A stretch of DNA of 64,000 nucleotides from Przewalskia tangutica (GCA_029844215.1 CM056732.1:57211007-57275006), one strand, 5' to 3'; positions 46,443 through 57,132 are shown, counted from the stretch's first letter. Program-made: numbers and translations. The notes: a model not told the origin generated them from the letters alone.

Positions 46443-46780
46443 CTTTCGGAGCTCAATCTATCATTTCTTGGCATAGTCTCATAAAACTGCACTTAGTGAA
46501 ACCTAATTATGCCACATATGGCCCTAATACACCGCACTTGCATATCCACCCATCATAAACCAAACGAGGAAACAAATCCAAAGTGTGCACCATCACTATT
46601 TACTTCCATTCATGGTCTAAAAGGATTATCTCTTCGTACTTCCAACTTACTTCTAGCATACATACATAATCTCAATATTATCCGTTCATGACACTTAAAC
46701 ATACAACAACCTTATCATGCATACAAATCTCTAAAGGGTCAAAGATATACCTGAAATCATATAGGCGGTTCAAAGGACCG
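46443..46780 (-). other. 3' non-coding region of element 6
   Basis: About 340 bp between the gag stop and the hairpin. I see no pol sequence and no copy of the block shared by array 2 and elements 5 and 11. Confidence 0.7.
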
Positions 46781-48035
46781 CTAAAACTGGGAACTTCCAC
46801 CACGACCTCTGCCACGGCCTGCCGGTGTATGAACATCCTGCCTAGATATTGAAGGCGAAGAACCGGCAACTGATACAGTAGACTGTGCTATCCCACCTGT
46901 AACCTTCCTACTAGGACAATCCCTCAACATATGGCCCCGACGCGGCTGTAAACACAGCACCGATGCGGCGACATTCCCCCTGGTGATGCCGACCACGCTA
47001 TGAACCGAGGAAGAGTGGTCCGTGCCTAGAACCCGTGTGCGTGCGAATCACGAAACTCGGAGCTCGACCAGCTCTGAGTTACGGTGATCCAACCTCGCGC
47101 GAAGCGAGAAGGAGCACTCTGTGCCGGCTGAAATGTACACCTAGCTTCTTCGAAATTGTCGCCTCGAAAGTTACCACGAAGCTCGTCGTCTGGCCTCTTA
47201 TCGCGGCCTTGAGTGCGGCTGGTCATCTCTCCCTGTCCTCAATCCCTCGCATGAGTGCGCATCCGCAATATCCATACCAGGTGAAGGGCCACTCCCGAAC
47301 AGCGGTGATCATATAGCGGTCTAGTCCCATAACATAGCGATGAACTCTATCAGCCATGTCAGCCACAATAGTGTGCGCATACCTGGCCAATGAGTCAAAC
47401 TCCAGGTTGTACTCCCTGATGGTCCTCTCATTCTGTCTCAATGACAAGAACCTATCAACACGGGCTCTCCTCATCTCAGGAGGCAAAAAGTGATCAAGAA
47501 AGGTCTCTGTGAACTCATCCCAAATAGCTGGAGGAGCACCCACACCCCTAGACAGTTCCCATGACTCAAACCAGTTCAACGCAATATCGCGTAACCAGTA
47601 AGAAGCTAGCACCAATGACTCGGTCTTCGAGACCCTAAGCACCTGCAGAGTCCGCTGTATCTGCCGAATAAACTCTTGAGGATCCTCCTCAGATCTCGAA
47701 CCATAGAACTCGGGTGGACTACAACCCAGAAAATCCCAAATCCTCAAACTTTCGGCTCTAGGGTTAGCTACCTGCTCCTGTCCGCGCTGCCCTACCACTA
47801 TGCTAGTCAATAAACCGATCTGCTCTCCATAATCTCTATACTCCGCCTGGCCGAGTGGAGGCTCAGTGTCGGAACCCGGGCTGCGGTGCTCTCTGCTCTC
47901 TAATACCGCCAGAATCGAACTCGCCGCCTGGACCACAACATCAGGCATAGTCTGGGCCTAAGTCCTAGTAACCCTCTGCGCACCACTAGCGCCTCCGCCG
48001 CCTTGCACTGGGCCCCTGGCCTTCCGTGGAGGCAT
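46781..48035 (-). pseudogene. gag: gag of element 6, nearly complete
   Basis: Encodes the particle protein. The MPPRKAR start is at 48035. After 25 codons there is one in-frame TAG, then an open stretch of 241 codons from the Met at 47948 to 47223, the longest open frame in the window. This stretch holds the retrotransposon gag domain: WDFLGCSPPEFYGS, DPQEFIRQIQRTL, WFESWE, WDEFTETFLDHFLPP, FLSLRQNERTIREYNLEFDSLARYA and VHRYVMGLDRY, in that order. A frameshift near 47230 leads into the basic linker. The zinc knuckle is at about 46900-46950, with GHMLRDCP clear and the CX2C part blurred by a frame change. It ends RGRGRGGSSQF at 46781. Confidence 0.88.
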
Positions 48036-48164
48036 AGGCGATTCATACACATAAGAATACGTCGAGAGCGGATCAACCTAATAACACGGCTCTATTGCAC
48101 GATCTCGAGTAAGAAGAATGGAAACCAATCCTAAATGTCCTGCGACCTCACGATTATAGATGTG

Positions 48165-48170
48165 GTGCAC
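48165..48170 (-). promoter_or_regulatory. Palindromic hexamer GTGCAC in leader, element 6
   Basis: Same site as in element 5, about 57 nt after the primer site. Confidence 0.55.
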
Positions 48171-48226
48171 AACACGATAATCAAGACTACTGAACACGGT
48201 CTATAGACACCTTCCGAGGACTAAGC

Positions 48227-48237
48227 GCTCGATACCA
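48227..48237 (-). promoter_or_regulatory. Primer binding site (tRNA-iMet), element 6
   Basis: Minus-strand TGGTATCGAGC, four bases from the LTR. The only departure from the tRNA match is at CAG. Confidence 0.88.
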
Positions 48238-48241
48238 CTTT

Positions 48242-48966
48242 TGTCACGACCGACCGGGCATGGCTGGTGCCCTACACAGGCACCCTTACAATACACATCG
48301 TGATAATCGGAACATACATGAAACCGATAAAATAAAACAACGAGTTAGCCGATAAGGCCACCTCGTGGACACGTATACATATACTTAAACAACCATGATT
48401 ACATCCTTCTTTTTTACTTTACAAATCGACCCACAAGATATGACTACAGACCTCTAAGAATTACAACTGTGGTGGGACAGGGCCCCGCCATACCCCTGAA
48501 TGTACATAAATCTACAACATCAGGGAAACCGTACCCAAAAGATAAGCCTCCGGGGTGAATGGATCTTCTTCCCAAAAACTGAACAGAGATCCTAAGAGCA
48601 AGGATCACCAACCTGTGTACCTATCACCCGCGGGCATGAACGACCACGAAGAAGTCGATAACAGTGCAGTATGGAACAGAAATAAGGTACAATAACCAAA
48701 TCATAATTGTATAAAAAAAATGACAGGGGCAAATATAAAAATGAAATACCAGATACTACCGTGCCATTTTAACTCCTGAAATCAATCGTATCTTAACCGT
48801 TCTTTTCCTTCTTTCAATAAAAATTAACATCATATTCTTACATACTTACTTTACGGATTTAGTCAAGTTTTTCCACATAACTTACATATCTTACATAACA
48901 TAATTCGGCCCTTTATGGAGGGACCTCTTGTTTGGGAGCTTACTTTGATTATCAATACGTGATAAC
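48242..48966 (-). repeat. Element 6 right LTR, first 725 bp
   Basis: Matches 39571-40290 in order up to AT-CGTGATAAC. It is cut at 48967 by the insertion of LTR 8; the rest lies beyond the window. Confidence 0.88.
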
Positions 48967-49451
48967 TGTTACACCCCGTAATTCAAGGACATGTTTAAGA
49001 GAATGTAAGTAAGGAATACAAGACTTGAAAAGGGTACGAAAGGAAGAATTGTTTTTCCGACGAAAAATCTTCCGAACGTCGGAAAGGAAAAATGTTCGTT
49101 AAGGAGAATTGGATTCTCAAAATGCATTAATTGAAGAGTATGGAACCTATTATCATTATGGAAATTTATTTTTACGGATTTGGTCATGTGGGGCCCACCC
49201 GAGGAATTTTACGTTTTGTAGGGCCCACGAGGGTTACGGAATTTTATGGACGAATGGGATGGCGACACGTGGCACCCCCCCCACATGTTCTTGGAAGAAA
49301 TATTGCAAGGGTAGTAGTATGGTCATTGATCATGATAGAAGACTAAGTCTTGCAAGTAGAGCTTGACATTGTTGACTAAGTCCAAGGGCCACTTGGCTTG
49401 ATCTCTTCCCTCCAAACTTTACAAGTGTTATGATCTAGACCCTCCATTGTG

Positions 49452-49459
49452 TTATATAA
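49452..49459 (+). promoter_or_regulatory. TATA box, LTR 8
   Basis: TTATATAA in TGTGTTATATAATCATC, about 485 bp into the LTR. Confidence 0.6.
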
Positions 49460-50740
49460 TCATCCTAAGTAGCAAGACTTGCCTTAAACACTTAGAAAAA
49501 ATTTCAAGACCTTGTCTTGGCACAACAATGCTCTCGGGTTTGCTCCATTTGAACAAGAAAATATTTTCATTTGTGGTTTTTTAGCCACAAGACTTTAACC
49601 CAAGGTCCCTAAGGGTATTTTAAGGATATCTCAATAGAAATATTTCGGAAAAACGACATTTTCACGTTAGTCGCAAGGCGGAAACTTAAGGAGTTCTTCA
49701 ACTTTGAAGTTGGAACTTGAAGATGAGTTCTTCATAGGCTTTTAAGGAGTGCTTGGAGCGGATTGGAACATAAGGAAAGGAGTTAAGAATTGCTAAGGAG
49801 CGACTTTGAATCTAGGAAAGATTAAGGGCTTGTAAAGGTATAATTCTTGTCGTTTTAGTAATTAAGATTACTTATTGTTGTAACTATGGATATTAGCAAG
49901 CATGAGGTATTTAGTATGAAGTTTGATAAGTGTATTGATTGTTGGAACCCTAATCCGAAAACTAGTATGTTAGCCCTTAAGATTTTAATTCAAGTTGGTT
50001 ACTAGTTAAGTTGTCATATGTTATATAAAGAAGGAAATTGTAGTTGTTGAAGTTGTTTTTGACTATATAACATGTTGACCCAATAACTTGGATTGGAAAA
50101 GAATTGGAAGACTTTTTGTTATAGCACCTTTTAGCCGAGAATGGCATGGAAATTATTGGATTGTTTTGTATTGTTGTGGGGCGGAATTTTACACGTATTG
50201 TAAGGCGTGTAATCCCCTTTGGTTAGCTGAATTGTTGGGCCTTAAATGTGGCGTGTTTGGTTATTGTATTCGGCCTTGAAAAAGGTGGCAAAGTATGTAG
50301 AAACAAAGGAAGTGCTGTCCGATTTTCCGTAGAATTTAGTGACTTTGCACTTAGAATATTCTACGTTCGGTGCTAGAGGTTAATGGACGTATTATGGTCA
50401 TTATAGGTTGAAGTACTAAGAATAGCGTATTCTACTTGAAGGATGGAATAGCTATCAAGGTTGAAGTACTTCGGAGCATTTTGCTATTTGTCGATAATCG
50501 TCGCGAGGTATGTGAACCTCTTCCTTCTTTTGACATGATTCTATGTATGGAATGTACATGTGGTATTATTTCATGTTTCCTTCTACTTTTAGAAGTTAAG
50601 AAGTATGTATGTTGATTTACTCTATGTAAATGTTATGTCTGAGTTATCCTAAGTTCTTACCAAGTCTTATGGGGGATGTTGGTAAGAGTCGTTAGGAGGT
50701 GTTTGGAGCCAAGTTGACTTGGCTAATTTACGACACGAAT

Positions 50741-50884
50741 GAGAATAAGTATCGAACAAGCCATTGCAGCGTTAATAAAGGAAAATGTAATGACGATAAA
50801 TTATATTAAAACAAGTAGAATTCTCCATCTGCATAGAAGCTAAGATAAGACAAAATTGTATTACATTTTCTAGATCATGGCTGC
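50741..50884 (+). other. Shared ~140-bp LTR module, LTR 8
   Basis: Contains GCGTTAATAAAGGAAAATGTA and CTCCATCTGCATAGAAGC. LTR 6, otherwise its close relative, lacks the module at the matching place. Confidence 0.85.
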
Positions 50885-51072
50885 TTTAATGAGATCAGTA
50901 TAAACAAGTATAACCTATTCACACATATAAGGCATTTGTTGCTTAATTTAAAGAGTTTACGTAATGAAGTGTTAAGACTATGAACTACGAAACTTGATTC
51001 TAAAAAGAATGTATTTGCCTAAAGTATAAAGTTAGTATAACGACTTTATGGGAAGTGGGTTATAATAGCTTT

Positions 51073-51160
51073 TGTCACGACCCATTAGGGGCGTGGATCG
51101 TGCTTACCCGCACCTGCAGTCATACATCAGAGAAAATCAGCGGAATATAAAAACATAAGA
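51073..51160 (-). mobile_element. Element 9: first 88 bp of a minus-strand LTR
   Basis: TGTCACGACCC followed by TACATCAGAGAAAATCAGCG, matching the start of the element 5 and 7 LTRs. It is interrupted at 51161 by element 10. The rest lies right of the window. Confidence 0.75.
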
Positions 51161-51569
51161 TGTTATACCCCGTATTTCCAGAGTATGTACGTGAGGGCGT
51201 ACGTACAAAAGTTTAGCCTTAGAGATTAGGCATTGGACGAAAATACTTAGGCACGACTCACTAAAAGAATCGTTTTCCGACGAAACGTTTTACAAAACTT
51301 GCGAAGGGAAAATTCCGGCTATGTCATTTATTATTTTTGCGGATTTTTCCGAGAGACGAAATATTTTGGACCAACGAGAGGGCGACACTTGTCACCCTCT
51401 AATTGGTGGACGTATGGCGGAAATGGGACGAATTGGATGGCCTTTTTTGTCAAGTAGTTGGTAGGATATTTTTGTGTAGTAGATGGATAAGGACACTTGC
51501 CTAAATCCTCACCCTACACTTGCCTTGCACTTGGCTTCATCTTGGCCATTGGTTGGCCATTGCTTGACC

Positions 51570-51577
51570 TATAAATA
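51570..51577 (+). promoter_or_regulatory. TATA box, element 10 5' LTR
   Basis: TATAAATA in CCTATAAATACCCCCC, about 410 bp into the LTR. This is a true 5' LTR promoter. Confidence 0.85.
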
Positions 51578-52827
51578 CCCCCCTTAAGATGAAGAGTTCT
51601 TCATCCACAAATCAATTTCCAAGTCTTGAAAAATCCCTCCCCTCTCTTGTAGTGTTTTCGTCCAAACACTCCCCCTCCCCCCCCTTGTGAAGGCCCTTGG
51701 CCGAAACACCCCCCTCTAGCCTAGTAGTCCTAGCCGAAACCTACCCCCCTCCCTTGGTAGAAATGTTGTCTTCCAAGTATAGTTACTATTCCTAAATACC
51801 CTAGCCCAAATCCCTTAGTACTTAGTAGAAGTTGTGAAGAACTTCTAAAGGGTTTCTTGGAGCTATCGGAGCGTTCAGACTAGGAGCTAAACCTCGCTCA
51901 GGATCGACTTTTAACTTGGATAATTTTGGGCTTATCGAGGTAAATACTCTTGTCCTTCTATTGTAATTGGATATTACATATAAGAATAGTAGACTTGAGT
52001 ATAAGATACACTGAAGGATATTAAAGAATATAATTGAACTTATCACGAGAAGGGTTTAAAGAAGAATAATTGAACTATACTTACTTAGAATTTGTTTTCA
52101 CGATAGACTTGAGTAGCTCGACGGGTAGGGAAGTCTGCCCAATTTTCCATAGAATAGAGAACCCTCTACTTAGAATCATTTTAGAATAGTCTAGACGTTG
52201 ATAGACGTATTTGACTATTATAGGCTGATTCTCTGCGCGCGACATATTCGACTTGGCAGGTGGATTTCGCCGAGAAGGTATGTGATTCTTCCTATACTCT
52301 TGAGCATGATATTTTAAAATATATATATAGTACGGTAGACGTACGTGTGTTAACTGAATAATAATTACGGCAATGTCTTTTGACTTAAGCCTGAATAATA
52401 ATTACGGCAATGTCTTTTGACTTAAGCCTGAATAATAAAGATCTTAAAAAGTCTTTCAAAAGAATTATAAATCAGTTTTTAAAGAAGAAGAATATTTGTT
52501 TTTAAAACAAGAAGCTTAAGAGTTATACTAGCTTTATGGGGAGTTAAGTATAACGACTTAAGAATGATAAAAGGAACAGTTTACTTATGTGTTTATAAAA
52601 GACTTATATTGATTTCTGGAAAGTATAACGAAATGGTTTGATAAGTAGACATGATATGATGCTATGTGTGTTAGTGTCTTGTAACGTTTGTATAAGAGGG
52701 TATTCTTGTTGTGCTTATGTTGTTTAACGATAAGCTGTTATGTTAGTATTATATCACTCACCTCTTGACATAATCTGGGGTTGCGCCTCCGTCGCGGGTA
52801 TTGCTCGAGCGATCTGTGTGACTATGA

Positions 52828-53030
52828 TTCGAGAATACCTCATGCGGGACCTGGGGGCCTATGCGGAGCTACGAGAGTTCCAGGGTAGTGTGCGGCCTTT
52901 GTGGTCATGCGGTCTATGTGGCCATGCGGACTACGAGTCGGGGCGATGCCGAGTAGCTACCCTCGACGCGGGATACCCTGCGGGCTACGTGAGTGGCCTA
53001 TGCGGATCGCGGAGTCGGATTAGGCATGCA
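52828..53030 (+). repeat. Minisatellite, element 10 LTR
   Basis: Same unit family as 25205-25412 (AATACCTCATGCGGG, CTATGCGGA). Confidence 0.8.
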
Positions 53031-53622
53031 TAATGATACTATGGGCGATTGGCCTTGCCCGATCATTCGCACTAGACAAGACATTACGATTTACCTATTA
53101 TTGCTCTTGTTTATGATGTGGCACTATGCGGTTACTTTGGTTGTTTCATACATAATTGTAAATTGGTTTTAAAATGATATGATTTCATTTAAGTACTTTC
53201 TGATTTCACATACTTGGTACTGTTATCGACCTCGGCCGAGTGCGTTCATGCTGCAGGCGGGCAAGCGGTGCTAGATCCGCATCCTTAGGATCTTTGCGTG
53301 GTGTCGGGAGCTCCATCTTCTAGGAGGCTCGACTTTTGGGTATGATCTCCTGTTGTAGATAGTTTTGTGCAGTCGAGGGTATGGCGGCCCGTCGCCATAG
53401 TTGTTACTTCCTTAGAGTGCAGTAGTCTATTATGCAGTTGGGATGTAAAGCGCGATTTTGATATATATATATATGCCGAAAGACGCCACTTTTCTCGAGA
53501 TAAAATGTGTCTCTTTACAATTGTTTCATGTCTTATGTTTTTATATTCACGATTTTCTCGATGTATGACTACTTGGGTGCGGGTAAGGCACGATCCACGG
53601 GCCGGGCGAGTCGTGACAAAAG

Positions 53623-53634
53623 TGGTATCAGAGC
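53623..53634 (+). promoter_or_regulatory. Primer binding site (tRNA-iMet), element 10
   Basis: Exact TGGTATCAGAGC, four bases after the LTR. Confidence 0.96.
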
Positions 53635-53695
53635 AATTAATCTTCGGAAAGTGTATACAGACCGTATCCAGTAGAGTCGTGATTATCGGTGTGTT

Positions 53696-53701
53696 GTGCA
53701 C
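53696..53701 (+). promoter_or_regulatory. Palindromic hexamer GTGCAC in leader, element 10
   Basis: The centre of GGTGTGTTGTGCACCACACC, 62 nt after the primer site. The arms can pair with one mismatch and one G-U. Confidence 0.6.
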
Positions 53702-54203
53702 CACACCAAAAAACAGGTGGCGATGGGATATTTAGGAATGGTTTCCATTCTTCTCACTCGAGATCGTGCCTTAGCCGTTATACCAGTATTTCCGTAGTAT
53801 GCGTATGGACGTGCGTCTGGTGAGCCTTAAGTTAGGCATTGGATTCGAAATTTGGGCACAAGTGCCGATTAAGTCGTTTACGGCGAAGCGTTTCCACGCT
53901 TTCGTAGAAAATTCCGCTATGTCATTTATAATTTTTGCGGATTTTTCCGGTGGCGAAACATTGTGGACCAACGGGAGGCGGCGTGTCACCTCGCATTGGA
54001 AGCAAATGGATTGGCTTGGGCGATTTGGGCGTCCAAGAGCCTTGTTGGCCTTGCCGATTGGCTCCCTCTTTTGTGCCTTGTTTTGTGGCTTGTTTTGTGG
54101 AGTGTTTTGTGGAGTAGGGTTAGGGTGCACTTGGCTTGATCTTGGCCTTACACTTGCCTTGCACTTGGCTAGATCTTGGCCATTGGTTGGCCTTTGGTTT
54201 TGC

Positions 54204-54211
54204 TATAAATA
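54204..54211 (+). promoter_or_regulatory. TATA box, element 11 5' LTR
   Basis: TATAAATA in GCTATAAATACCCCTC, about 430 bp into the LTR. Confidence 0.85.
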
Positions 54212-55607
54212 CCCCTCTCTTTGAAGACTTCTTCATCCACTCTTCACTTGCCTAAGTCTTGAGAAACCCTCCTCCTCTTGTTGACTCGTCCAAGAGCCCT
54301 CTCCTTGAAATTGGCCTTTGGCCGAACCCTCCTTGAGAGCCTTGCGAGAACCCCCTCCTTAGGGTGTTGTTCTCGTGTGGTACCCCCCCTTTGTGGTATT
54401 GAAATACTCCTCCAAGTATTGTTATAATGCCCAAAATACCTTAGCCTTATACCTTGTAGTATTCCAAAAGTTACCTCTTTGCGTGAAGTGCTAAATACTA
54501 CCTTTTGTCCTTTTAGTCTCAAACCAAACCCTAAGGAAAATCTTCATTGTTGGTTGAAGTTTTGGAGTAAGTTAGTTAGAACTTCTAAGGGTTGTTTGGA
54601 GCGGATTGGAGCACTCGGAGTAGAGCTAAACCTTGCTCATGCGACATTATACTCGGATAATTTTGGGCTTATCGAGGTAAACACTATCCTTCTATTGTAA
54701 TTGGAAATTACATGTTGTAAGAATATATAGTGAAGTATACTATATATAGAACTATACTTAATCTTGTGGCAATGTCTTTTGACTTAAGCTGAAGAATTAA
54801 GAATCGAATCGTAATTACATAGGGTGTATTACAGTGAGACTTGTGTGGTATTCTTGTGTAGTAGAATTGTACACGTCCGGTTAGGCGTGTAAAACCCCTG
54901 GTTGGCTTGCGGCCGATAGAGAAGGAGATTTACGTTGTGGCGGGGAGTTCTTTGTAGAATTTTACGTAGAATTTTCTACGTTGTGGTCTAGATAATAATA
55001 GGCGCCTTGTGGCCTTATAGGTTGAAGTACCTACGTGGCGCGATTTACTTGGCAAGGAGTAGCCGATGTTTGGAGCGTTTTGCTATTAGTCGATACTGCC
55101 GCGAGGTATGTGAACCTCTTCCTATCTCTTCTAGCATGATATGTGTGTAACTATGTAGCGGTAGGCGTACATGTGTTTAATGTATTTGATTGGTTTGAAA
55201 CATAAAGTGTTATAACGGCTTTATGGGAAGTTGGTTATAACAGCTTTATGTAGGTAAGAAAACACTTTGTGGTTTTGAAAGGTAACTGATGTGAATTATA
55301 ACTGGCTTGTTATAATAAAGAAACTTGATGTATTTCAAAAGATTTATAAATCGTTTTGGAAGGGAAAGTAACACTTGGTTTTTAAAAGGTTTTAAAAAGA
55401 GTTATACTAGCTTTATGGGGAGTTAGGTATAATGTCTTAAGAGTGGTAAAGAAAATGGTTTACTGATGTAAGAAGTTAAGAGACTTGATCTTATAAGATA
55501 AGAGACTTAACTTATTTGTTTTAATGTGAATGTTTGTGTGAAACCTCATTCGTGAGTAATGAGTACTTGGTTTTATTTAAAGGGATAATGTTTCTTGATT
55601 TGAATCG

Positions 55608-55750
55608 GGATGTGTATCGACAGCACCATCGCGTTAATAAAGGAAAATGTATTGAATAATGATGAATTGTATTAAAACCAGTAGAAACCTCCATCTGCAT
55701 AGAAACTAAGATGAGACAAAATGATATTACATTTTCTAGATCATGGCTGC
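55608..55750 (+). other. Shared ~140-bp LTR module, element 11 5' LTR
   Basis: Contains GTTAATAAAGGAAAATGTA, CCTCCATCTGCATAGAA and TTCTAGATCATGGCTGCTG. Confidence 0.87.
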
Positions 55751-56214
55751 TGTAATAAGAATGTTGTAAACAAGAATAACCTACTCTCACGTAAGACATA
55801 TATTACTCAATTGTTCTAAAAAGGAATCAAGTGATTAAGTTATGAACTATGAAACCATTTGAAAATGAGAAGCTTGAGTAATTGAAACTAGGCAAACTGG
55901 AACTTAGGAAAAGAATGTTGTTACTTGATTTTGAAAAGGAATGTGGGTTGGTCATTCTAATACTACGGGTATCGGGTGACTTTTATAGAAGTAATGGATC
56001 TCTTTTAAAAGTACTTTGAGTTGTGTGAAACTTGCCTATGCTTGTTGTTGTGAAACTTGCCTATGCTTGTGATGATAGCCTTTGTTGTGCAAATGTGGTA
56101 TTTCTGTGTTACCGCGTCTCTCGATAGAGGGTCGGTTGACTTGTTGAGAACTTACTTGGGCCGGGCGGCGGTGAGAAATTCCGCAGTGCGTTCACGGTAA
56201 TAGTGATACTTTTG

Positions 56215-56535
56215 ATAATCACTTTGGACATCGACACGCGATGCGGTAGCGGGTATCTTCCATTTTGGTTGAGTTCTTGTGGTTAATCGCTTTGGATATC
56301 TTGACACGATCGAGCGCCGGGTATGTTTCCATTTGATTATCGCCTTGTGATTTCCTTTTGGACATACCGACACGATCGTGGCGCACGGTATCGTCCATTT
56401 GGAATCTTTGTCTTATTGTTTCTTGGACATCTCGACACGATCGTGGCGTAGCGGCATATCGTCCATTTGGAATGTTGTCTTATTGTTTCCTTTGGACATA
56501 TCGACACGATCGCGTAGCGCGGGTATGCTTCCATT
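56215..56535 (+). repeat. Minisatellite, element 11 5' LTR
   Basis: About five copies of a 70-85 bp unit with GACATA-CGACACGATCGTGG and GTATCGTCCATTTGGAAT. Confidence 0.82.
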
Positions 56536-57132
56536 TGGATTGTCTTCTGTTGTTATCATATCGCCATTGCCCGTGATGAGAAGGTATTCCACAGGCGCGA
56601 TTGATGTTGGGCGTGAGACCGACTTGATATAATAATCGTATATATGTTGTGTACCGTAGTTTGGCTATCATACATGTCTCCTGCTTTGTATAGACTGTTA
56701 TGATTTCATTCTGATTGCAGCTTTCACATACTTGGTACTGTTATCTTGACCTCTCGGGGCCGTTCATCCGCAGTAGAGGTACACGGCCGTGGATCCTCGC
56801 CGTAGGATCGATTCAACAGATTAGGAAGCTCCGTTTCTCCGAGGCTTATCTTTTAGTATGTGTTCACGAGTTGTAGGTTCTTTGCGATCGAGGTATGGCG
56901 GCCTGTCCGTCATAGTCGTTTATCTTAGAGTGCAGTAATCGTTGTGGCGAGGTTGTAAAGGATTAAACTGCTCGAGTTTTATGTATATACTTAAGGCAAT
57001 TGTTTTGGTTGCCTGTTTATTTATTATATCTCTTGTTTAATGACTCATGTTTTATGTTCCTGATTTTCTCGATGTATGTATCACTAGGTGCTCGGTAAGG
57101 CACTACCACGCCCGATTTCGGGTGTGACATAG

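Larger units (their letters stand above)
39571..48966 (-). mobile_element. Element 6: gag-only LTR retrotransposon (TR-GAG type), right LTR truncated by element 8
   Basis: Left LTR 39571-42039 plus 45356-46406 (3520 bp after removing solo LTR 7), internal 46407-48241 (1835 bp), right LTR 48242-48966 up to the insertion of element 8. It carries the best preserved gag of the window and no pol. The 3' region between gag and hairpin is short (about 340 bp) and lacks the block shared by the other gag-only elements. Confidence 0.9.
48967..51072 (+). mobile_element. Element 8: plus-strand LTR (TGTTACACC type), truncated by element 9
   Basis: Begins TGTTACACCCCGTAATTC. The first roughly 1.1 kb is the reverse complement of 45356-46406, so it is a relative of LTR 6 inserted in the opposite direction. 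It contains a TATA box (49452-49459), AAG|GTATAATTC near 49838, GAG|GTATGTGAACC at about 50506-50519, the ~140-bp module (50741-50884) and the GTTATAAT-GCTTT motif at the break. ATAAC precedes it at 48962-48966; the matching right copy would be outside the window. Confidence 0.88.
51161..53618 (+). repeat. 5' LTR of element 10 (TGTTATACC type)
   Basis: 2458 bp, TGTTATACCCCG to GAGTCGTGACA. It has a TATA box at 51570-51577, TCGAG|GTAAATACT at about 51935-51950, AAG|GTATGTGATTC at about 52275-52290, the ACTAGCTTTATGGGGAG motif near 52528-52562 and a minisatellite at 52828-53030. The TTTCACATACTTGGTAC block is at about 53202-53220. A 45-bp segment (TTACGGCAATGTCTTTTGAC) is tandemly doubled at about 52365-52440. 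Confidence 0.92.
53619..53775 (+). other. 5' leader of element 10, first part
   Basis: Untranslated leader from the primer site through the palindrome and the CCATTCTTCTCACTCGAGA segment that is conserved in all elements here. It is interrupted by element 11 at 53776. Confidence 0.85.
53776..57129 (+). repeat. Element 11 5' LTR
   Basis: Starts CGTTATACC (first base differs from TGTTATACC) and ends TTCGGGTGTGACA. In order: TATA box 54204-54211, TCGAG|GTAAACACT near 54672, GAG|GTATGTGAACC at 55102-55117, the GTTATAACGGCTTTATGGG doublet at 55207-55252, the ~140-bp module at 55608-55750 and a minisatellite at 56215-56535. GATTGCAG before TTTCACATACTTGG is at 56713-56735. Confidence 0.9.

Noticed and set aside
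53285..53735. Open frames of 139 (minus) and 122 (plus) codons
   Set aside because: They cover the end of LTR 10, the primer site and leader, so they are non-coding by context.
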